DNA of 64,000 bases from Qipengyuania marincola (GCF_029688625.1 NZ_JARULC010000001.1:1-64000), one strand, 5' to 3'. Numbered from the stretch's first letter, positions 47,357 through 57,041 are shown. The notes: a model not told the origin generated them from the sequence alone. A program made the numbers and translations.

Positions 47357-48103
47357 TCAGTAACCTGCATCCTCCGGGATGGTCAGGATATTCTTGCCAT
47401 CTCGCTGCAAGACCCGCGGCAGGACAGGCACGATCGTGCGCGCCAGCGCGCGATCTACGCAGTCCGCAGCACTGTTCGCCTTGGACAACAGTTCCAGGTT
47501 CAGTCGGGTCGGGAAAATGACCGTGCGCTCGCCCGATTTGCCCATCTCCAGAGCACGATTGGGTGACAGCCATTCTGCATCCACCGTCTCATAGCCATCG
47601 CACGCGGCAATCTGGCGTTCGGGGGCTCGAGCGACGTAGAACCAGGTGTCAAACCGTTTCTTCATGAAGACCGGGGTAATCCACCGGGCAAAATCGGTGA
47701 GACTGTCGAGCCGCAAGATCACATCGGACTGCCGGACGACATCGAGGAACGATCTTTCGCCCTGTTCGACTGCCCTGCGGCTGTCCGGGTCACAGGCCCC
47801 TTCGAAAGGGCTGCCATCGCGGTTGACCGCCAGCAAAATGCCAGCCTCCTCGTAAGCTTCGCGGATCGCAGCGATCTTTAAAATTCTCTGGGTCGTATCG
47901 ACCTGATCCCACCCGTCAGAGTAAGCGGCCCATTCCTCCAAAGAATCATCTGAATGGGGTTTCCCGCCAGTGAAGACCAGTGCTCCAGATGCGAAGTCGA
48001 TCTGATGATGTCGCTTCACCATGAGAACCTGAAACTCCGGTTCATCCCGCACCAGCAGCATGGTGGCGGCAGGCACCGCCTCGGCAGGTTTCTGCTCGGT
48101 CAT
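47357..48103 (-). CDS. NUDIX hydrolase (NUDT19-like)
   Basis: The 248-residue protein has PAATMLLVRDEPEFQVLMVKRH, then the Nudix box split by an insertion: GGKPHSDDSLEEWAAYSDGWDQ, later ILKIAAIREAYEEAGILLA containing the REAYEEAG core. This long-loop arrangement is typical of NUDT7/NUDT19 CoA or acyl-CoA diphosphatases. The ATG at 48103 is preferred over the GTG at 48109. It is transcribed away from the LysR gene end and is not obviously in an operon. Acyl-CoA use fits the acyl-CoA-rich last region of the window. Confidence 0.82.
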   Translation of the reverse strand: MTEQKPAEAVPAATMLLVRDEPEFQVLMVKRHHQIDFASGALVFTGGKPHSDDSLEEWAAYSDGWDQVDTTQRILKIAAIREAYEEAGILLAVNRDGSPFEGACDPDSRRAVEQGERSFLDVVRQSDVILRLDSLTDFARWITPVFMKKRFDTWFYVARAPERQIAACDGYETVDAEWLSPNRALEMGKSGERTVIFPTRLNLELLSKANSAADCVDRALARTIVPVLPRVLQRDGKNILTIPEDAGY

Positions 48104-48180
48104 TTCCACTCTTCTCCCCGGATGTAGCCAATATCGGTGCCGGGCGGCCGTGGTCTAAGCGTTCATTGTGTGTGGTCTTA

Positions 48181-49767
48181 TCAGTTCCATCTAGGAATGA
48201 GTGCTATTCCCGCGAAAGCCAGAACAATTCCTGCCAGTAACAACGATTGGTCGGCCAGCAATGCGGCAGAGATGATCAACGCTGCCACCACCGGACCCTT
48301 GACGGGGGTGCTGCGGTCCTCTTCCCGCGTCAGATGGTTCAGACTGGCTGGGTCGATGGAAACCTGAATCGTACCCGATCGAGCGACCGAGGTAACGTTC
48401 TCGATTAGCTCGGGCAGCGATGCCGAGAAATCCAGCAGGCCACTGCGGACCTTGGCCAAATGATCCCGCGCGGCTCCGATCGAAAATCGCTCGGCAAACA
48501 ATTGCATCACGATCGGCTTCGTTTCTTCGGCGATATTGTAGTCCGGCGCCAAAGAGCGAACGAAGCCCTCTGCGGTCAGCAGGGTGCGCAGCAAAATAGC
48601 GAGGTCGGGCGGCAATACGAGGCGATAATCGCGCAATAATCCGAAAACCCGATCGAAAATTGCCGCGAATTCTATCCCGGCAAGAGCTGTGCCGCTAAAT
48701 TCCGCGATCAGCTCATCCAGGTCCATCACCAATTGCGCGCGATCCACGAGTGGATTGCCTGCCCAGTCGAGCAGCAGATCGGCCACCTTGTCTATCTGTC
48801 CGTTCGCGATAGCGAAAATCAGTCGGACGATTTCCTGACGCCGCGCGCCGCTGAGAAAGCCGACCGAGCCAAAATCGATGAAGCCTACCTGGTTCCCTTC
48901 CATCCAGAAGACGTTGCCGGGATGCGGGTCGCCATGAAACTCTCCATTGAGAAGGATCATCCGTAGCACTGCATCGGCATAGCGCTTCGCGAACTGGGCA
49001 TTCCCTGCCGGATCAGTTGCCGGGTGCCGCGACGCGGGCTTTCCGCCCAGGGCTTCCTGCACATTGATCGTCAAGCCTGTGAGTTCCCAGTGGATCGCGG
49101 GCGTCTTCACCCCAAGCATCTCCAGATAACCGCCAATCCTTTCACAGGCACGTGCTTCTGCCGCCAGGTCCATCTCCCGCGCTAAATTCTTGGCGAATGT
49201 CTGAAGGAATTCCACGGGTCGATAGCGGGCAATGTCGCTTGACCGACGCTCGGCGAGGCCCGCGAGCCGTGTCAACAGCCTCATGTCCGCCTCGATCCTA
49301 GACGCCATGCCGGGTCGGCGGATTTTCACGATAGTCTCGCTTCCGTCCAGCAGGGTTGCGACATAAGTCTGCGCGATAGAGGCTGAGGCGATCGGGTTTC
49401 TCTTGAAAGCGGCGAATTCACGTTCCCAGTCGCTGCCCCAAGCCGATACAATCACCGGTTCGATCTTATCGAACGGCAGCGGTTCCACCTGGTCGTGGAG
49501 AGTGCCGAACGCGGAAATCCAGGGTTGTGTAAACAGATCGCTTCTGGTCGCCAGGAGCTGGCCAAGCTTTATTCCGACAGGGCCGACATCGCGCAACAGC
49601 GCCACCACCGATGCAGGACGCAAGTCCTCGGTATCTGGCTCATTCTCCGAAACCGGCATAAAGCCAAGCAAGCTTCCGAGATTTTTCAGACCGTGCCGGG
49701 CGAAAATCTGACCGAGTTCTGCTAGCCGCGTCAGTTCACCGACACTGTTTTCCAGATCATGCTTCAT
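48181..49767 (-). CDS. UbiB/AarF/ABC1-family kinase-like protein
   Basis: The 528-residue protein has the ABC1 family core: KLGQLLATRSDLF, IASASIAQTYVATLLDGSETIVKIRRPGM (A-rich loop and KxGQ-type signature), the catalytic loop HGDPHPGNVFWMEGNQVGFIDFGSVGFL and two C-terminal membrane spans (about 490-525). UbiB members have atypical kinase or ATPase activity in quinone or lipid homeostasis. The start at 49767 overlaps the MarR stop by four bases, so the pair is coupled. Confidence 0.88.
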   Translation of the reverse strand: MKHDLENSVGELTRLAELGQIFARHGLKNLGSLLGFMPVSENEPDTEDLRPASVVALLRDVGPVGIKLGQLLATRSDLFTQPWISAFGTLHDQVEPLPFDKIEPVIVSAWGSDWEREFAAFKRNPIASASIAQTYVATLLDGSETIVKIRRPGMASRIEADMRLLTRLAGLAERRSSDIARYRPVEFLQTFAKNLAREMDLAAEARACERIGGYLEMLGVKTPAIHWELTGLTINVQEALGGKPASRHPATDPAGNAQFAKRYADAVLRMILLNGEFHGDPHPGNVFWMEGNQVGFIDFGSVGFLSGARRQEIVRLIFAIANGQIDKVADLLLDWAGNPLVDRAQLVMDLDELIAEFSGTALAGIEFAAIFDRVFGLLRDYRLVLPPDLAILLRTLLTAEGFVRSLAPDYNIAEETKPIVMQLFAERFSIGAARDHLAKVRSGLLDFSASLPELIENVTSVARSGTIQVSIDPASLNHLTREEDRSTPVKGPVVAALIISAALLADQSLLLAGIVLAFAGIALIPRWN

Positions 49768-50252
49768 CGGCTTTCTTCGCAAGTGTCAGCCTGCTTCTGA
49801 TTCTCCGCAACTTTTCGAAGCATCGTACGCAGGAGGTCGATTTGAGGCGCAGACATTCCCTTCCAGAGAATTTCGTGGAGTCGATCAGCCGCTTCGCGCA
49901 GTTCCGGCCAGATGGTTCTTACTTGCTCGGTGAGGTGGAGGTTCCAAACCCTTCGATCGTGCGCCGCCCGCTCTCGCTCGATCAAACCTTTTTCAACCAA
50001 AACTGCGACAGCCTGTCCTATCGTCGCCGATTCAAGCTCGAGCAGGCGAGAAATCTCGGTCTGTGTTAGCGTAGGTTCTCGCAACAAGGACGCGATGATC
50101 CGCCATTGTGTTTGATTGAGGTCGAGCCCCACGATCAGAGCGTCGAAGGTCCGCCGAGCGGTCCTGTTCACCTCTTCTAGCAAATAAAGGATGTCATCCT
50201 TTTCGTTGGGGGCGTAATCACGTATCTCATCTTTCGGCATATGCTTATCCAT
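49764..50252 (-). CDS. MarR-family transcription regulator (intact)
   Basis: The 162-residue protein starts at 50252 (MDKHMPKDEIRDYAPN) and shows the MarR winged helix: DLNQTQWRIIASLLREPTLTQTEISRLLELESATIGQAVAVLVEKGLIERERAAHDRRVWNLHLT. Longer starts upstream exist but are less consistent with the family. It is the first gene of the MarR-UbiB pair. A palindrome at 51079-51094 is a possible site for it or for its broken neighbour. Confidence 0.87.
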   Translation of the reverse strand: MDKHMPKDEIRDYAPNEKDDILYLLEEVNRTARRTFDALIVGLDLNQTQWRIIASLLREPTLTQTEISRLLELESATIGQAVAVLVEKGLIERERAAHDRRVWNLHLTEQVRTIWPELREAADRLHEILWKGMSAPQIDLLRTMLRKVAENQKQADTCEESR

Positions 50253-50557
50253 AGCGCTATCTTGGAAGGCTCGCGCATGCCTGGCGTGTTCAAGCTCAGC
50301 GTCAACCATATTCGCTAGCAGTGCCGCCATGCAAACACTCGCTGATTTCACGCTACAGCAGAAACTGAATCCGATGGTCGCTCAAGCTGATAAGGAACCG
50401 AACGGCGCTGGGTGAGTGCGGGGGCTCCGGCCACCTCGCCTGCCACGACTGCCGGGATGTTATGATCGCATGCGCTCGGCGTCCCTCATCTGAGCATCAG
50501 ACCCCCTGAAGGGCAAACGCGGGCGTGAACGCGGGGCATGGGCTCGATTTCGAGTGA
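50253..50557. other. 305-bp region between the two MarR loci
   Basis: No supported gene. Part could code for an N-terminal extension of the intact MarR protein, but it lacks a ribosome site. Nothing else seen. Confidence 0.4.
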
Positions 50558-51015
50558 TTATGGCTCGCTGCCCAGATTGTCATGCATCCTAGCCAGCGAT
50601 CCGCGTAAGCGCTCCAGTTCCCCAAAACGGATCCCCCCGAGCAAGCGAGCATACATTGCATCAGCTTCTACTCGCATCTTGGGAAGTAGCTCGATTGCGG
50701 CAGGGCGTAAATGAACCCGCCAAACGCGCCTGTCGTTCTTCGCGCCTGCGTCTTTCCACCAGCTCAAGTTCTTCCAGGCGATCAATAGTCTGGCCGATGC
50801 TAGCGCGCTCTAGCTTCAGTTCCCGAGCCAGCTCTGTCTGGGTCATGCCTGGGCTCCGAAAGATAAGCCAATATACTCCATTGCGTCCGCGTGAGCCCGA
50901 ATTGTTCAACCGAAGAATCGGCGGTCCTGCGCAAACGCCGGGTCACTTCCTCCATAAGAAAGAACAGCCGATCGGTATCGGTGAGGGAACTTGCCCCCCT
51001 TTGTATCCGCGTCAT
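50558..51015 (-). pseudogene. MarR-family regulator broken by two frameshifts
   Basis: One MarR protein is spread over three reverse frames. 51015-50866 has DTDRLFFLMEEVTRRLRRTADSSVEQFGLTRTQWSILAYL. After a shift near 50860, RSPGMTQTELARELKLERASIGQTIDRLEELELVER follows. After a second near 50770, AKNDRRVWRVHLRPAAIELLPKMRVE follows, to 50558. The gene stands divergently 94 bases from a hydrolase-thioesterase operon that has a perfect palindrome in its promoter region. It was probably that operon's repressor. Confidence 0.85.
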
Positions 51016-51078
51016 AGCCCGTCATGGCAGCCATCTAGGGCAACCTACCATAGCGGATCAGGAAATAAAGCCGTTTAC

Positions 51079-51094
51079 TGTAAATCGATTTACA
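51079..51094. promoter_or_regulatory. Perfect 16-bp palindromic operator (MarR-type)
   Basis: TGTAAATCGATTTACA is perfectly symmetric and lies 15 bases before the hydrolase ATG at 51110. Size and position are typical of a MarR binding site; the adjacent MarR gene is broken, so the operon may be derepressed. Confidence 0.65.
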
Positions 51095-51109
51095 ATATGA
51101 GGTTGCGGT

Positions 51110-51997
51110 ATGCAGTCGCAAACTTTCCATATCGGGGGAGATGGTGGCATCTCCATAGCAGCCGAAGCGACCGGAAATGCCGATGCTTTACCGGTCTTGC
51201 TCGCGCATGGGGGCGGCCAGACCCGTCACGCATGGAAACGTGTCACAGCCGATCTCGCCAATGCGGGATTTCGTCCGATCGCAATTGATATGCGCGGTCA
51301 TGGCGACAGCGAATGGTCTGCCGAGGGCGCTTACGAAACGCGCGACTTCGCTTCAGATCTCGTTGCGATCGCTTCAAAAATGGACCGCAAGCCAGCGCTC
51401 GTCGGGGCCTCCCTTGGCGGGCTGGCCGGACTGATCGCCGAAGGACACCTTGCGCCGGGCCGCTTCGCGTCGCTCACTCTCGTCGACATCGCGCCGCGTA
51501 TGGAGACGGGGGGCGTTATGCGCGTAGTCGGCTTTATGGAGGAGCACGTGGAGACCGGTTTCTCTTCACCGGACGAAGCGGCAGAGGTCATCGCGCGCTA
51601 CATGCCACATCGCCGCAAGCGCGGAGCCGGCAAGGGCTTACGGCGCTATCTGCGAGAGAAGGAAGACGGCCGCTACTACTGGCATTGGGATCCGGCCTTT
51701 ATCCGCAACATCACACTAGCCAAGCGAAGCGATCCGGCTCATCAGGAACGCCAGTTTGATGCGCTGAACGATGCAGCCAGCAGGCTTTCGCTGCCATTGC
51801 ATATTATTCGCGGCGGATCGAGCGATCTGGTTTCCGAAGACGCGGTCGCGCAATTGCTCGAACTTGTTCCACACGCTGAATACACCGACATCGCAGAGGC
51901 AACACATATGGTGGTTGGCGATGCCAACGATGCCTTTTCGGCAGCGATACTCGATTTTCTCAAGCGTAATCACAGTCCGCAGGGAGCCGTTACATGA
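51110..51997 (+). CDS. Alpha/beta hydrolase
   Basis: The 295-residue enzyme has the oxyanion region LLAHGGGQTRHAW, the nucleophile elbow ALVGASLGGLAG (Ser101), RPIAIDMRGHGDSEW near residue 55-69, and the late His in ATHMVVGDAN. A C-terminal cap is indicated by GFMEEHVETGFSSPDEAAEVIARYM. Substrate unknown; the broken MarR regulator and a downstream thioesterase (overlap of four bases, ATGA) suggest an ester or aromatic-acid related role. Confidence 0.87.
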   Translation: MQSQTFHIGGDGGISIAAEATGNADALPVLLAHGGGQTRHAWKRVTADLANAGFRPIAIDMRGHGDSEWSAEGAYETRDFASDLVAIASKMDRKPALVGASLGGLAGLIAEGHLAPGRFASLTLVDIAPRMETGGVMRVVGFMEEHVETGFSSPDEAAEVIARYMPHRRKRGAGKGLRRYLREKEDGRYYWHWDPAFIRNITLAKRSDPAHQERQFDALNDAASRLSLPLHIIRGGSSDLVSEDAVAQLLELVPHAEYTDIAEATHMVVGDANDAFSAAILDFLKRNHSPQGAVT

Positions 51998-52407
51998 CCG
52001 ATAATCTGACAAGGATCGATCCTAAGCGCCTCGAAGAGATCCTGCAGATTGCCCCGTTTCACCGGTGGCTTGGCCTCACTTTACGGTCATGCTCGAACGA
52101 GCAGCTTGAACTGGAGATGCCTTGGCGCGACGAGATCGTGTCAAACCCGGCAATCGGTTCAGCGCATGGCGGCGTGCTCGCCTCTCTGATCGATTTAACC
52201 GGGCTCTACACCTTATTGTCGCAAGGTACAGGGGCCAAGGCGACCGCCGATCTGAGGGTCGACTACCACCGCCCGGCAACCTCGGGACCACTCGTAGCAT
52301 CGGGCAAAATAATCAAGATCGGTAAAAATATCTCGGTCGCTGAAACACGTGTATACGGTCCTACTGGCAACCTTTTGGCTAGCGGCCGCGGTGCCTACGT
52401 ATGCTAA
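51994..52407 (+). CDS. PaaI-like hotdog-fold thioesterase
   Basis: The 137-residue protein has the hotdog fold of PaaI thioesterases: FHRWLGLTLRS, the active-site strand NPAIGSAHGGVLASLIDLTGLYTLLS with the catalytic Asp, and ADLRVDYHRPATSGPLVASGKIIKIGK. It hydrolyses acyl-CoA thioesters in relatives. Coupled to the hydrolase by a four-base overlap. Confidence 0.87.
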   Translation: MTDNLTRIDPKRLEEILQIAPFHRWLGLTLRSCSNEQLELEMPWRDEIVSNPAIGSAHGGVLASLIDLTGLYTLLSQGTGAKATADLRVDYHRPATSGPLVASGKIIKIGKNISVAETRVYGPTGNLLASGRGAYVC

Positions 52408-52529
52408 CAGCGTTATCCTAATGGAACTAACTGCAGGGCGAAAATTAGCAGGTCTGTTCCTCGAAGACCTGCAAAATAGTCCCACGACTTTCAGAGCGAG
52501 TTGCGTCGCGATAGCCGCCTTCCAATGAG

Positions 52530-52985
52530 TGACGTGACCCCCTGATCTTCCCCCAGCTGGGATTAGAGCCGAGCTGCGTTGATGCGTATGAGCGCGGTTG
52601 AAGCAATGGGCTGCGCAGCGGAGCCCGTAGGGCGTGGCGAAGCAGGCCATTGCTTATCTAGTTCGGCGGCGAACGCCGCCGGTGTCGCGTAGCCAAGGGA
52701 TGAGGGCGGTCTCTTTCGGTTGTAGTCTTCCACCTGACCTGCCCCATCAGGGTGGTCCACCGGTTAAGTTAGAGTTCCGGCGGTTGGGGTCGCCCTGCTG
52801 GACGGCCTCGAGCGCAGCGTAAGGCAGCATGGCAGGACGAGGCAAGATCGTTTGTGGGGCCGGCGGCTGGTAGCCCAGCGAAGAGGGATTCATGCAGCGA
52901 ACACCGCTGCCGGCCTCTCCCTATCACATCATCGACGATATTGAGCACACGGAACTTTTGTTCGGACGCCACCAAGTCGTGAGCA
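52530..52985 (-). mobile_element. IS3-family debris: nested fragments of at least two elements
   Basis: 52530-52735 carries the terminal repeat TGACGTGACCCC and the orfB C-terminus (EDYNRKRPPSSLGYATPAAFAAELD), closely repeating copy B at 35285-35490. From about 52737 another end (CTGACCTGCCCCATCAGG) and an orfB tail fragment follow. 52925-52985 holds a piece of yet another orfB (VASEQKFRVLNIVDDV). No frame is complete. It is the left border of the catabolic region. Confidence 0.75.
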
Positions 52986-53053
52986 AATAAAAGTTCGAAA
53001 AAGAGGGCTCGACACAGCGAAGCGCCGAACCCTCTTGCAATTAGCGAGTAAGT

Positions 53054-55786
53054 TTAAAACTTGCCGCGCACGGTGATGCCGTAAGTCCGCGGTTCCGCAA
53101 GAAAAGCGGAGAACGTTTGTTGCGGAGCCACGAAAGGCGTGTTGAAGGCCACCTGCGTATACCCAACGTCAAACAAATTATTGACCCATCCCTCGATCGC
53201 GAAGCGATCCGCAATATTGGTCAGACCCACACGCCCGTTCACTACGACGAAGCTGTCCTGTTCCTTGCCGAAGAGCAGGTCGGAGCCGGTGTTGTAATCA
53301 CCAGCCATACGAGCGTTCACGAAGACCAGGCCTTCGAGCCCACTGTCGCCGATTGGCGGCGTCCACGTAAGCGACGATGTTGCCACGATCTCTGGTGCAT
53401 TCGACAGGTTGTCGCCTGGCAGCAAGCGTAGTGCGGGGTCGAGCGGTGCCCCGGTATCGTCCCCGATAAGATTGTCTTCAAAGCTCGTATCAGAATAGGT
53501 GACGCCAAGGGTAATATCCAAATCACGAGCGGGCCGTAGATAGGTTTCGATCTCGACACCTTGAGCGATCACACCTGGTGCAACTTCATCGGAAGAGCAT
53601 GCACCGGTTGTCGCGCTTGCGTCTCTGTCGGCCCCGCCGAGATCGCTATCGCAACTATTGACCGTCTGCACAATGTAGAACGCCCCATTGAACGTGTTCA
53701 ACTGGAAGTTACTGAACTCTTGCCGGAAGCCTGCAATGCTAACCCCGAACTCGCGTGTCGAGTATTTGAGGCCGATCTCATATGCATCGACTGTTTCTTC
53801 ATCGAACTGCAGCGCGGCTGCCGAGATATTGGCCGGATCGAACGCAAGCGGATTTGACAGTGCAGACCTGTCGAGGTTGAAACCGCCCGCCTTGTAGCCG
53901 CGTGAATACGAACCGTAGACTAGCAGATCGGGAGTTGGCTTCCAGCTCAGGATAGCCGTGCCGGTAAACTCCTCTTCTTCGCGCGAGTCTTCGAGAGAAA
54001 CTCCATCGAGCTCCGATGTCGAATTGCCTTGGCAGGAAAGGCTGATGATACCACCGGCCAGAGGTGCCAAAGTCGGAACACCCAGAAAGCCTCCGAGCAG
54101 ATTGCGGTTTGTCGGACAAACCGTGTTGTCGTTGCGGAAAGTTGCGTCGAAGTCCTTGGTTTCGTTTGTATAACGAAGCCCCAGCGTCAAATCGAGCGTA
54201 TCCGTGATCGCAAAGATATTATGCGTGAAGAACGCGAAGTTCTCACTCGTCTGATTGTAGACCTCGCTGACCGTTCCCAAATCGCTGATGCTTGCAAGGT
54301 TGTTGATACCTGCGAGGATCGCCGGGGTTGCAGCGCCGAATGCCGGGCTTCCGGTCAGCGTACCGTCCAATGCCGCCACGTTGGCACCCAGGCAATTGGA
54401 AGCCCCCGGATTGACCAAAGCCGGGTTGATCGCGATAGCGATGCGGCACGCTACGAAATTGCCGTACTGGGTGCCGAACCGCAGATTGTCACGCACCTGC
54501 AGTTCTTCATTGGCGTAATACGCGCCGATCAACCAATCGAGTTTGCCATCGAAGGCCTCACCGGTAAGGCGCAGTTCCTGAGTGAATGTTTCAAAGTCTC
54601 GAGCAAGAGCATTCTCGGTCGGAGCGCGGTAGAGAATATCGACAGTAGTGTAATCGGTGTCAGATCCCTGGCTGTTGGCATATTCACGGTAGCCCGTGAT
54701 AGACGTCAACGTGACGTTCCCGAAATCCCAATTGATCTCAGCGGAAATACCGTAGTCTTCGGTTTCGCCTTCATAGCTTCTGCCCGGCGTAGGGTACAGG
54801 TCGCGGTTGAATGTATCCTGGGTGAGGGCACGCGGATCCTGCCCAAGCGCAAGCAACACGGGAACGATCGGATTTGCGGTACTCGTCAGGGCGGCCCCAT
54901 CCGATGGCCTCGTAAAGGGATCAAATCCAGCGCTGATCCGTGCAAGCGGAGCAAACTCGGGCTGGACGAACGTCGCGGCACAGCACGCTTCGTCCTTTTT
55001 GGAATAATCCCCGACAAGGCGAATGGACAGGTCGTCATTGGGTTCGAACAGGAGCTGACCGCGGACCAGATAACGATCGCGATTGTTGATCGTCCCGCCG
55101 TTGGTAATATCGTTGTAGAAGCCGTCGCGCTCAAAATACACGCCGTCCACACGCGCAGCTACGGTGTCGCCAAGCGGAGCGTTTATGCCACCTTCGACGC
55201 GGATCGCATCATAGTTGCCATAAGTGAAGGCCCCGTATGCGCTGAAATCGAACTCGGGCGGTGCGGTGTAGATATTGATCAGGCCTGCCGATGAGTTCCG
55301 CCCGCCCAGAGTACCTTGGGGACCGCGAAGGATTTCGACCCTGTCGATAGGGCCGAGCTCACTCAGGGCGCTTCCCGAACGAGAGCGATAGACTCCATCG
55401 ACAAAAACCGCGACCGAACTTTCCAGACCAGGGTTGTCGCCGACCGTGCCGATACCGCGAATACGCGCGGAACCGTTAGCTTCGTTGCCGGTGGAAGACA
55501 CCAGCAGGGACGGTGCAACCTGGTTCAGCTCACGTATGTCGCTGGCGCCCGAATTCTGGAGGGTTTCTCCGGAAACAGCTGACACGGCGACTGGAACATC
55601 CGCCAAGACCTGCGATCGCCCTTGCGCGGTAACAATGATTACGTTTTGGTCTTCGACATCGGCCCCTTCAACCAGATCCGCATCGGGTTCGCCAACATCC
55701 TGGGCGAAGGCGGCTGTCGGTGTGAAGGCAAGTGCCGCTGCCAATGCACCAAGGGCGCAATGGTGGCGTGATGGAAATCTTTTCAT
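53054..55786 (-). CDS. TonB-dependent outer-membrane receptor
   Basis: The 910-residue protein has a signal peptide ending FTPTAAFAQD, a TonB-box-like start (QNVIIVTAQGRSQVLADVPVAVSAV) and a plug domain with IRGIGTVGDNPGLESSVAVFVDGVYRSRSGS and RVEILRGPQGTLGGRNSSAGLINIYT, the OAR-type signature. A 22-strand barrel ends with RTYGITVRGKF, whose terminal Phe is the outer-membrane insertion signal. Location is beside the CYP153 region, so it may import hydrophobic or steroid-like substrate rather than iron; that is inference. Confidence 0.92.
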   Translation of the reverse strand: MKRFPSRHHCALGALAAALAFTPTAAFAQDVGEPDADLVEGADVEDQNVIIVTAQGRSQVLADVPVAVSAVSGETLQNSGASDIRELNQVAPSLLVSSTGNEANGSARIRGIGTVGDNPGLESSVAVFVDGVYRSRSGSALSELGPIDRVEILRGPQGTLGGRNSSAGLINIYTAPPEFDFSAYGAFTYGNYDAIRVEGGINAPLGDTVAARVDGVYFERDGFYNDITNGGTINNRDRYLVRGQLLFEPNDDLSIRLVGDYSKKDEACCAATFVQPEFAPLARISAGFDPFTRPSDGAALTSTANPIVPVLLALGQDPRALTQDTFNRDLYPTPGRSYEGETEDYGISAEINWDFGNVTLTSITGYREYANSQGSDTDYTTVDILYRAPTENALARDFETFTQELRLTGEAFDGKLDWLIGAYYANEELQVRDNLRFGTQYGNFVACRIAIAINPALVNPGASNCLGANVAALDGTLTGSPAFGAATPAILAGINNLASISDLGTVSEVYNQTSENFAFFTHNIFAITDTLDLTLGLRYTNETKDFDATFRNDNTVCPTNRNLLGGFLGVPTLAPLAGGIISLSCQGNSTSELDGVSLEDSREEEEFTGTAILSWKPTPDLLVYGSYSRGYKAGGFNLDRSALSNPLAFDPANISAAALQFDEETVDAYEIGLKYSTREFGVSIAGFRQEFSNFQLNTFNGAFYIVQTVNSCDSDLGGADRDASATTGACSSDEVAPGVIAQGVEIETYLRPARDLDITLGVTYSDTSFEDNLIGDDTGAPLDPALRLLPGDNLSNAPEIVATSSLTWTPPIGDSGLEGLVFVNARMAGDYNTGSDLLFGKEQDSFVVVNGRVGLTNIADRFAIEGWVNNLFDVGYTQVAFNTPFVAPQQTFSAFLAEPRTYGITVRGKF

Positions 55787-55927
55787 GTGCCTCTCCTCTA
55801 AGAATGTGCCCCATCCTAGGCACTAGTCGATGTTAGAAACGATGCCGATAAGCGCGTTTCATTTCAAGACTTGGTAGATGAATTGACGGATTATTTCACA
55901 TTGTCGACAAGCATGTGGCAAAAATGC

Positions 55928-55950
55928 CATGCAGGTCACTACATGCAGGT
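55928..55950. repeat. Direct repeat in the TonB-receptor leader
   Basis: CATGCAGGT occurs at 55928-55936 and again at 55942-55950, giving a 14-base period. It is upstream of the receptor (start 55786) and just after the acyl-CoA dehydrogenase stop. It might be a regulator site, but no regulator is assigned. Confidence 0.35.
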
Positions 55951-55952
55951 TT

Positions 55953-57023
55953 CTAGTAGCCAGAAAGCTTGGAAAATCGGTCCTTTAACCAGCTCGACGA
56001 ACCGAAGCTCTGCTCCAGCACGCGGGCGCGCTTGAGATAGAAGCCGACGTCGTACTCATCGGTCATGCCGATCCCGCCGTGCAGCTGGATGCCCTCGTTT
56101 GCCATGGTGTGCATAACGCGGTTGGCTTCCGCCTTGGCGATGGTCGCCGCGCGCGCCACGCCGAAGCCGGCATCGACGGCTTGCAGGCCCGCCTCGACCG
56201 CGCTGCGCATCTGGGCGAGATCGGCGAAGAGGTCCGCCATGCGGTGTTGCAGCGCCTGGAAGCTCGCCAGCACCTGGTTGAACTGCACGCGCTGCTTCAG
56301 ATAGTCGAGCGTGTCGTCGAACACTTGCTGCGCCATGCCGAGCATTTCGGCTGCGGTGAGCACGCGCGCGCGGTCGAGCACGTCATCGAGCAGGCTGTCG
56401 CCGCCATTGGCGAGCTTCTCCGCCGCCGCGCCGTCGAAGGTGACGTCGGCATGGCTGCGCTGGTCGGTCAGCTTGCGGGTGGTGAGCGCGACGCCGTCGC
56501 CTTTCTCGACCAGGTAAAGCCCGTCCTTCGCCGCGACGACGAACAGGTCCGCACCATGCGCTTCATGGACGAAGGCCTTGGTGCCGCTCAGCTTGCCGTC
56601 GGACACACTGGTCTCGATCTTCGCAGGATCGTGGCTCGGCCCTTCGTCGACGGCGAGGGTGGCGATGGCCTCGCCGCTCGCCAGCCTGGGCAGCCACCTG
56701 GCCTTCTGCTCGTCGCTGCCGCCAAGAACGATCGCCGAGGCGGCGACGGTGTTCATCACCAGCGGGCTGGCGGTGAGCGTCTTGCCGAGTTCCTCGACGA
56801 CGAGGCCCGCGGACAGGAAGCCGAAGTCCGACCCGCCATGCTCTTCGGGGATGATGACCCCGGCCCAGCCCATCTGCGCCATCGTCGCATAGGCGTCGCG
56901 GTTGAAGGCTTCGGGCTCGCCGCTGGCGCGGACCTTGCGGAATTCGGTGACCGGGCTTTCGTTGACGGTCCATTCGCGCGCCATATCTCGCAGCATTTCC
57001 TGTTCTTCGTTGAGAACGGCCAT
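55953..57023 (-). CDS. Acyl-CoA dehydrogenase family protein (short form)
   Basis: The 356-residue protein follows the acyl-CoA dehydrogenase fold: MAVLNEEQEMLRDMAREW, GWAGVIIPEEHGGSDFGFL, LASGEAIATLAVDEGPSHDP and the flavin-binding IQLHGGIGMTDEYDVGFYLKRARVLEQSFG. It is 18 bases downstream of a second, longer dehydrogenase, a pair that often forms heteromeric steroid or acyl-CoA dehydrogenases (as in FadE pairs). Chain-length preference cannot be read. Confidence 0.9.
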   Translation of the reverse strand: MAVLNEEQEMLRDMAREWTVNESPVTEFRKVRASGEPEAFNRDAYATMAQMGWAGVIIPEEHGGSDFGFLSAGLVVEELGKTLTASPLVMNTVAASAIVLGGSDEQKARWLPRLASGEAIATLAVDEGPSHDPAKIETSVSDGKLSGTKAFVHEAHGADLFVVAAKDGLYLVEKGDGVALTTRKLTDQRSHADVTFDGAAAEKLANGGDSLLDDVLDRARVLTAAEMLGMAQQVFDDTLDYLKQRVQFNQVLASFQALQHRMADLFADLAQMRSAVEAGLQAVDAGFGVARAATIAKAEANRVMHTMANEGIQLHGGIGMTDEYDVGFYLKRARVLEQSFGSSSWLKDRFSKLSGY

Positions 57024-57041
57024 TGTCCTTGCTCCCCTCTC

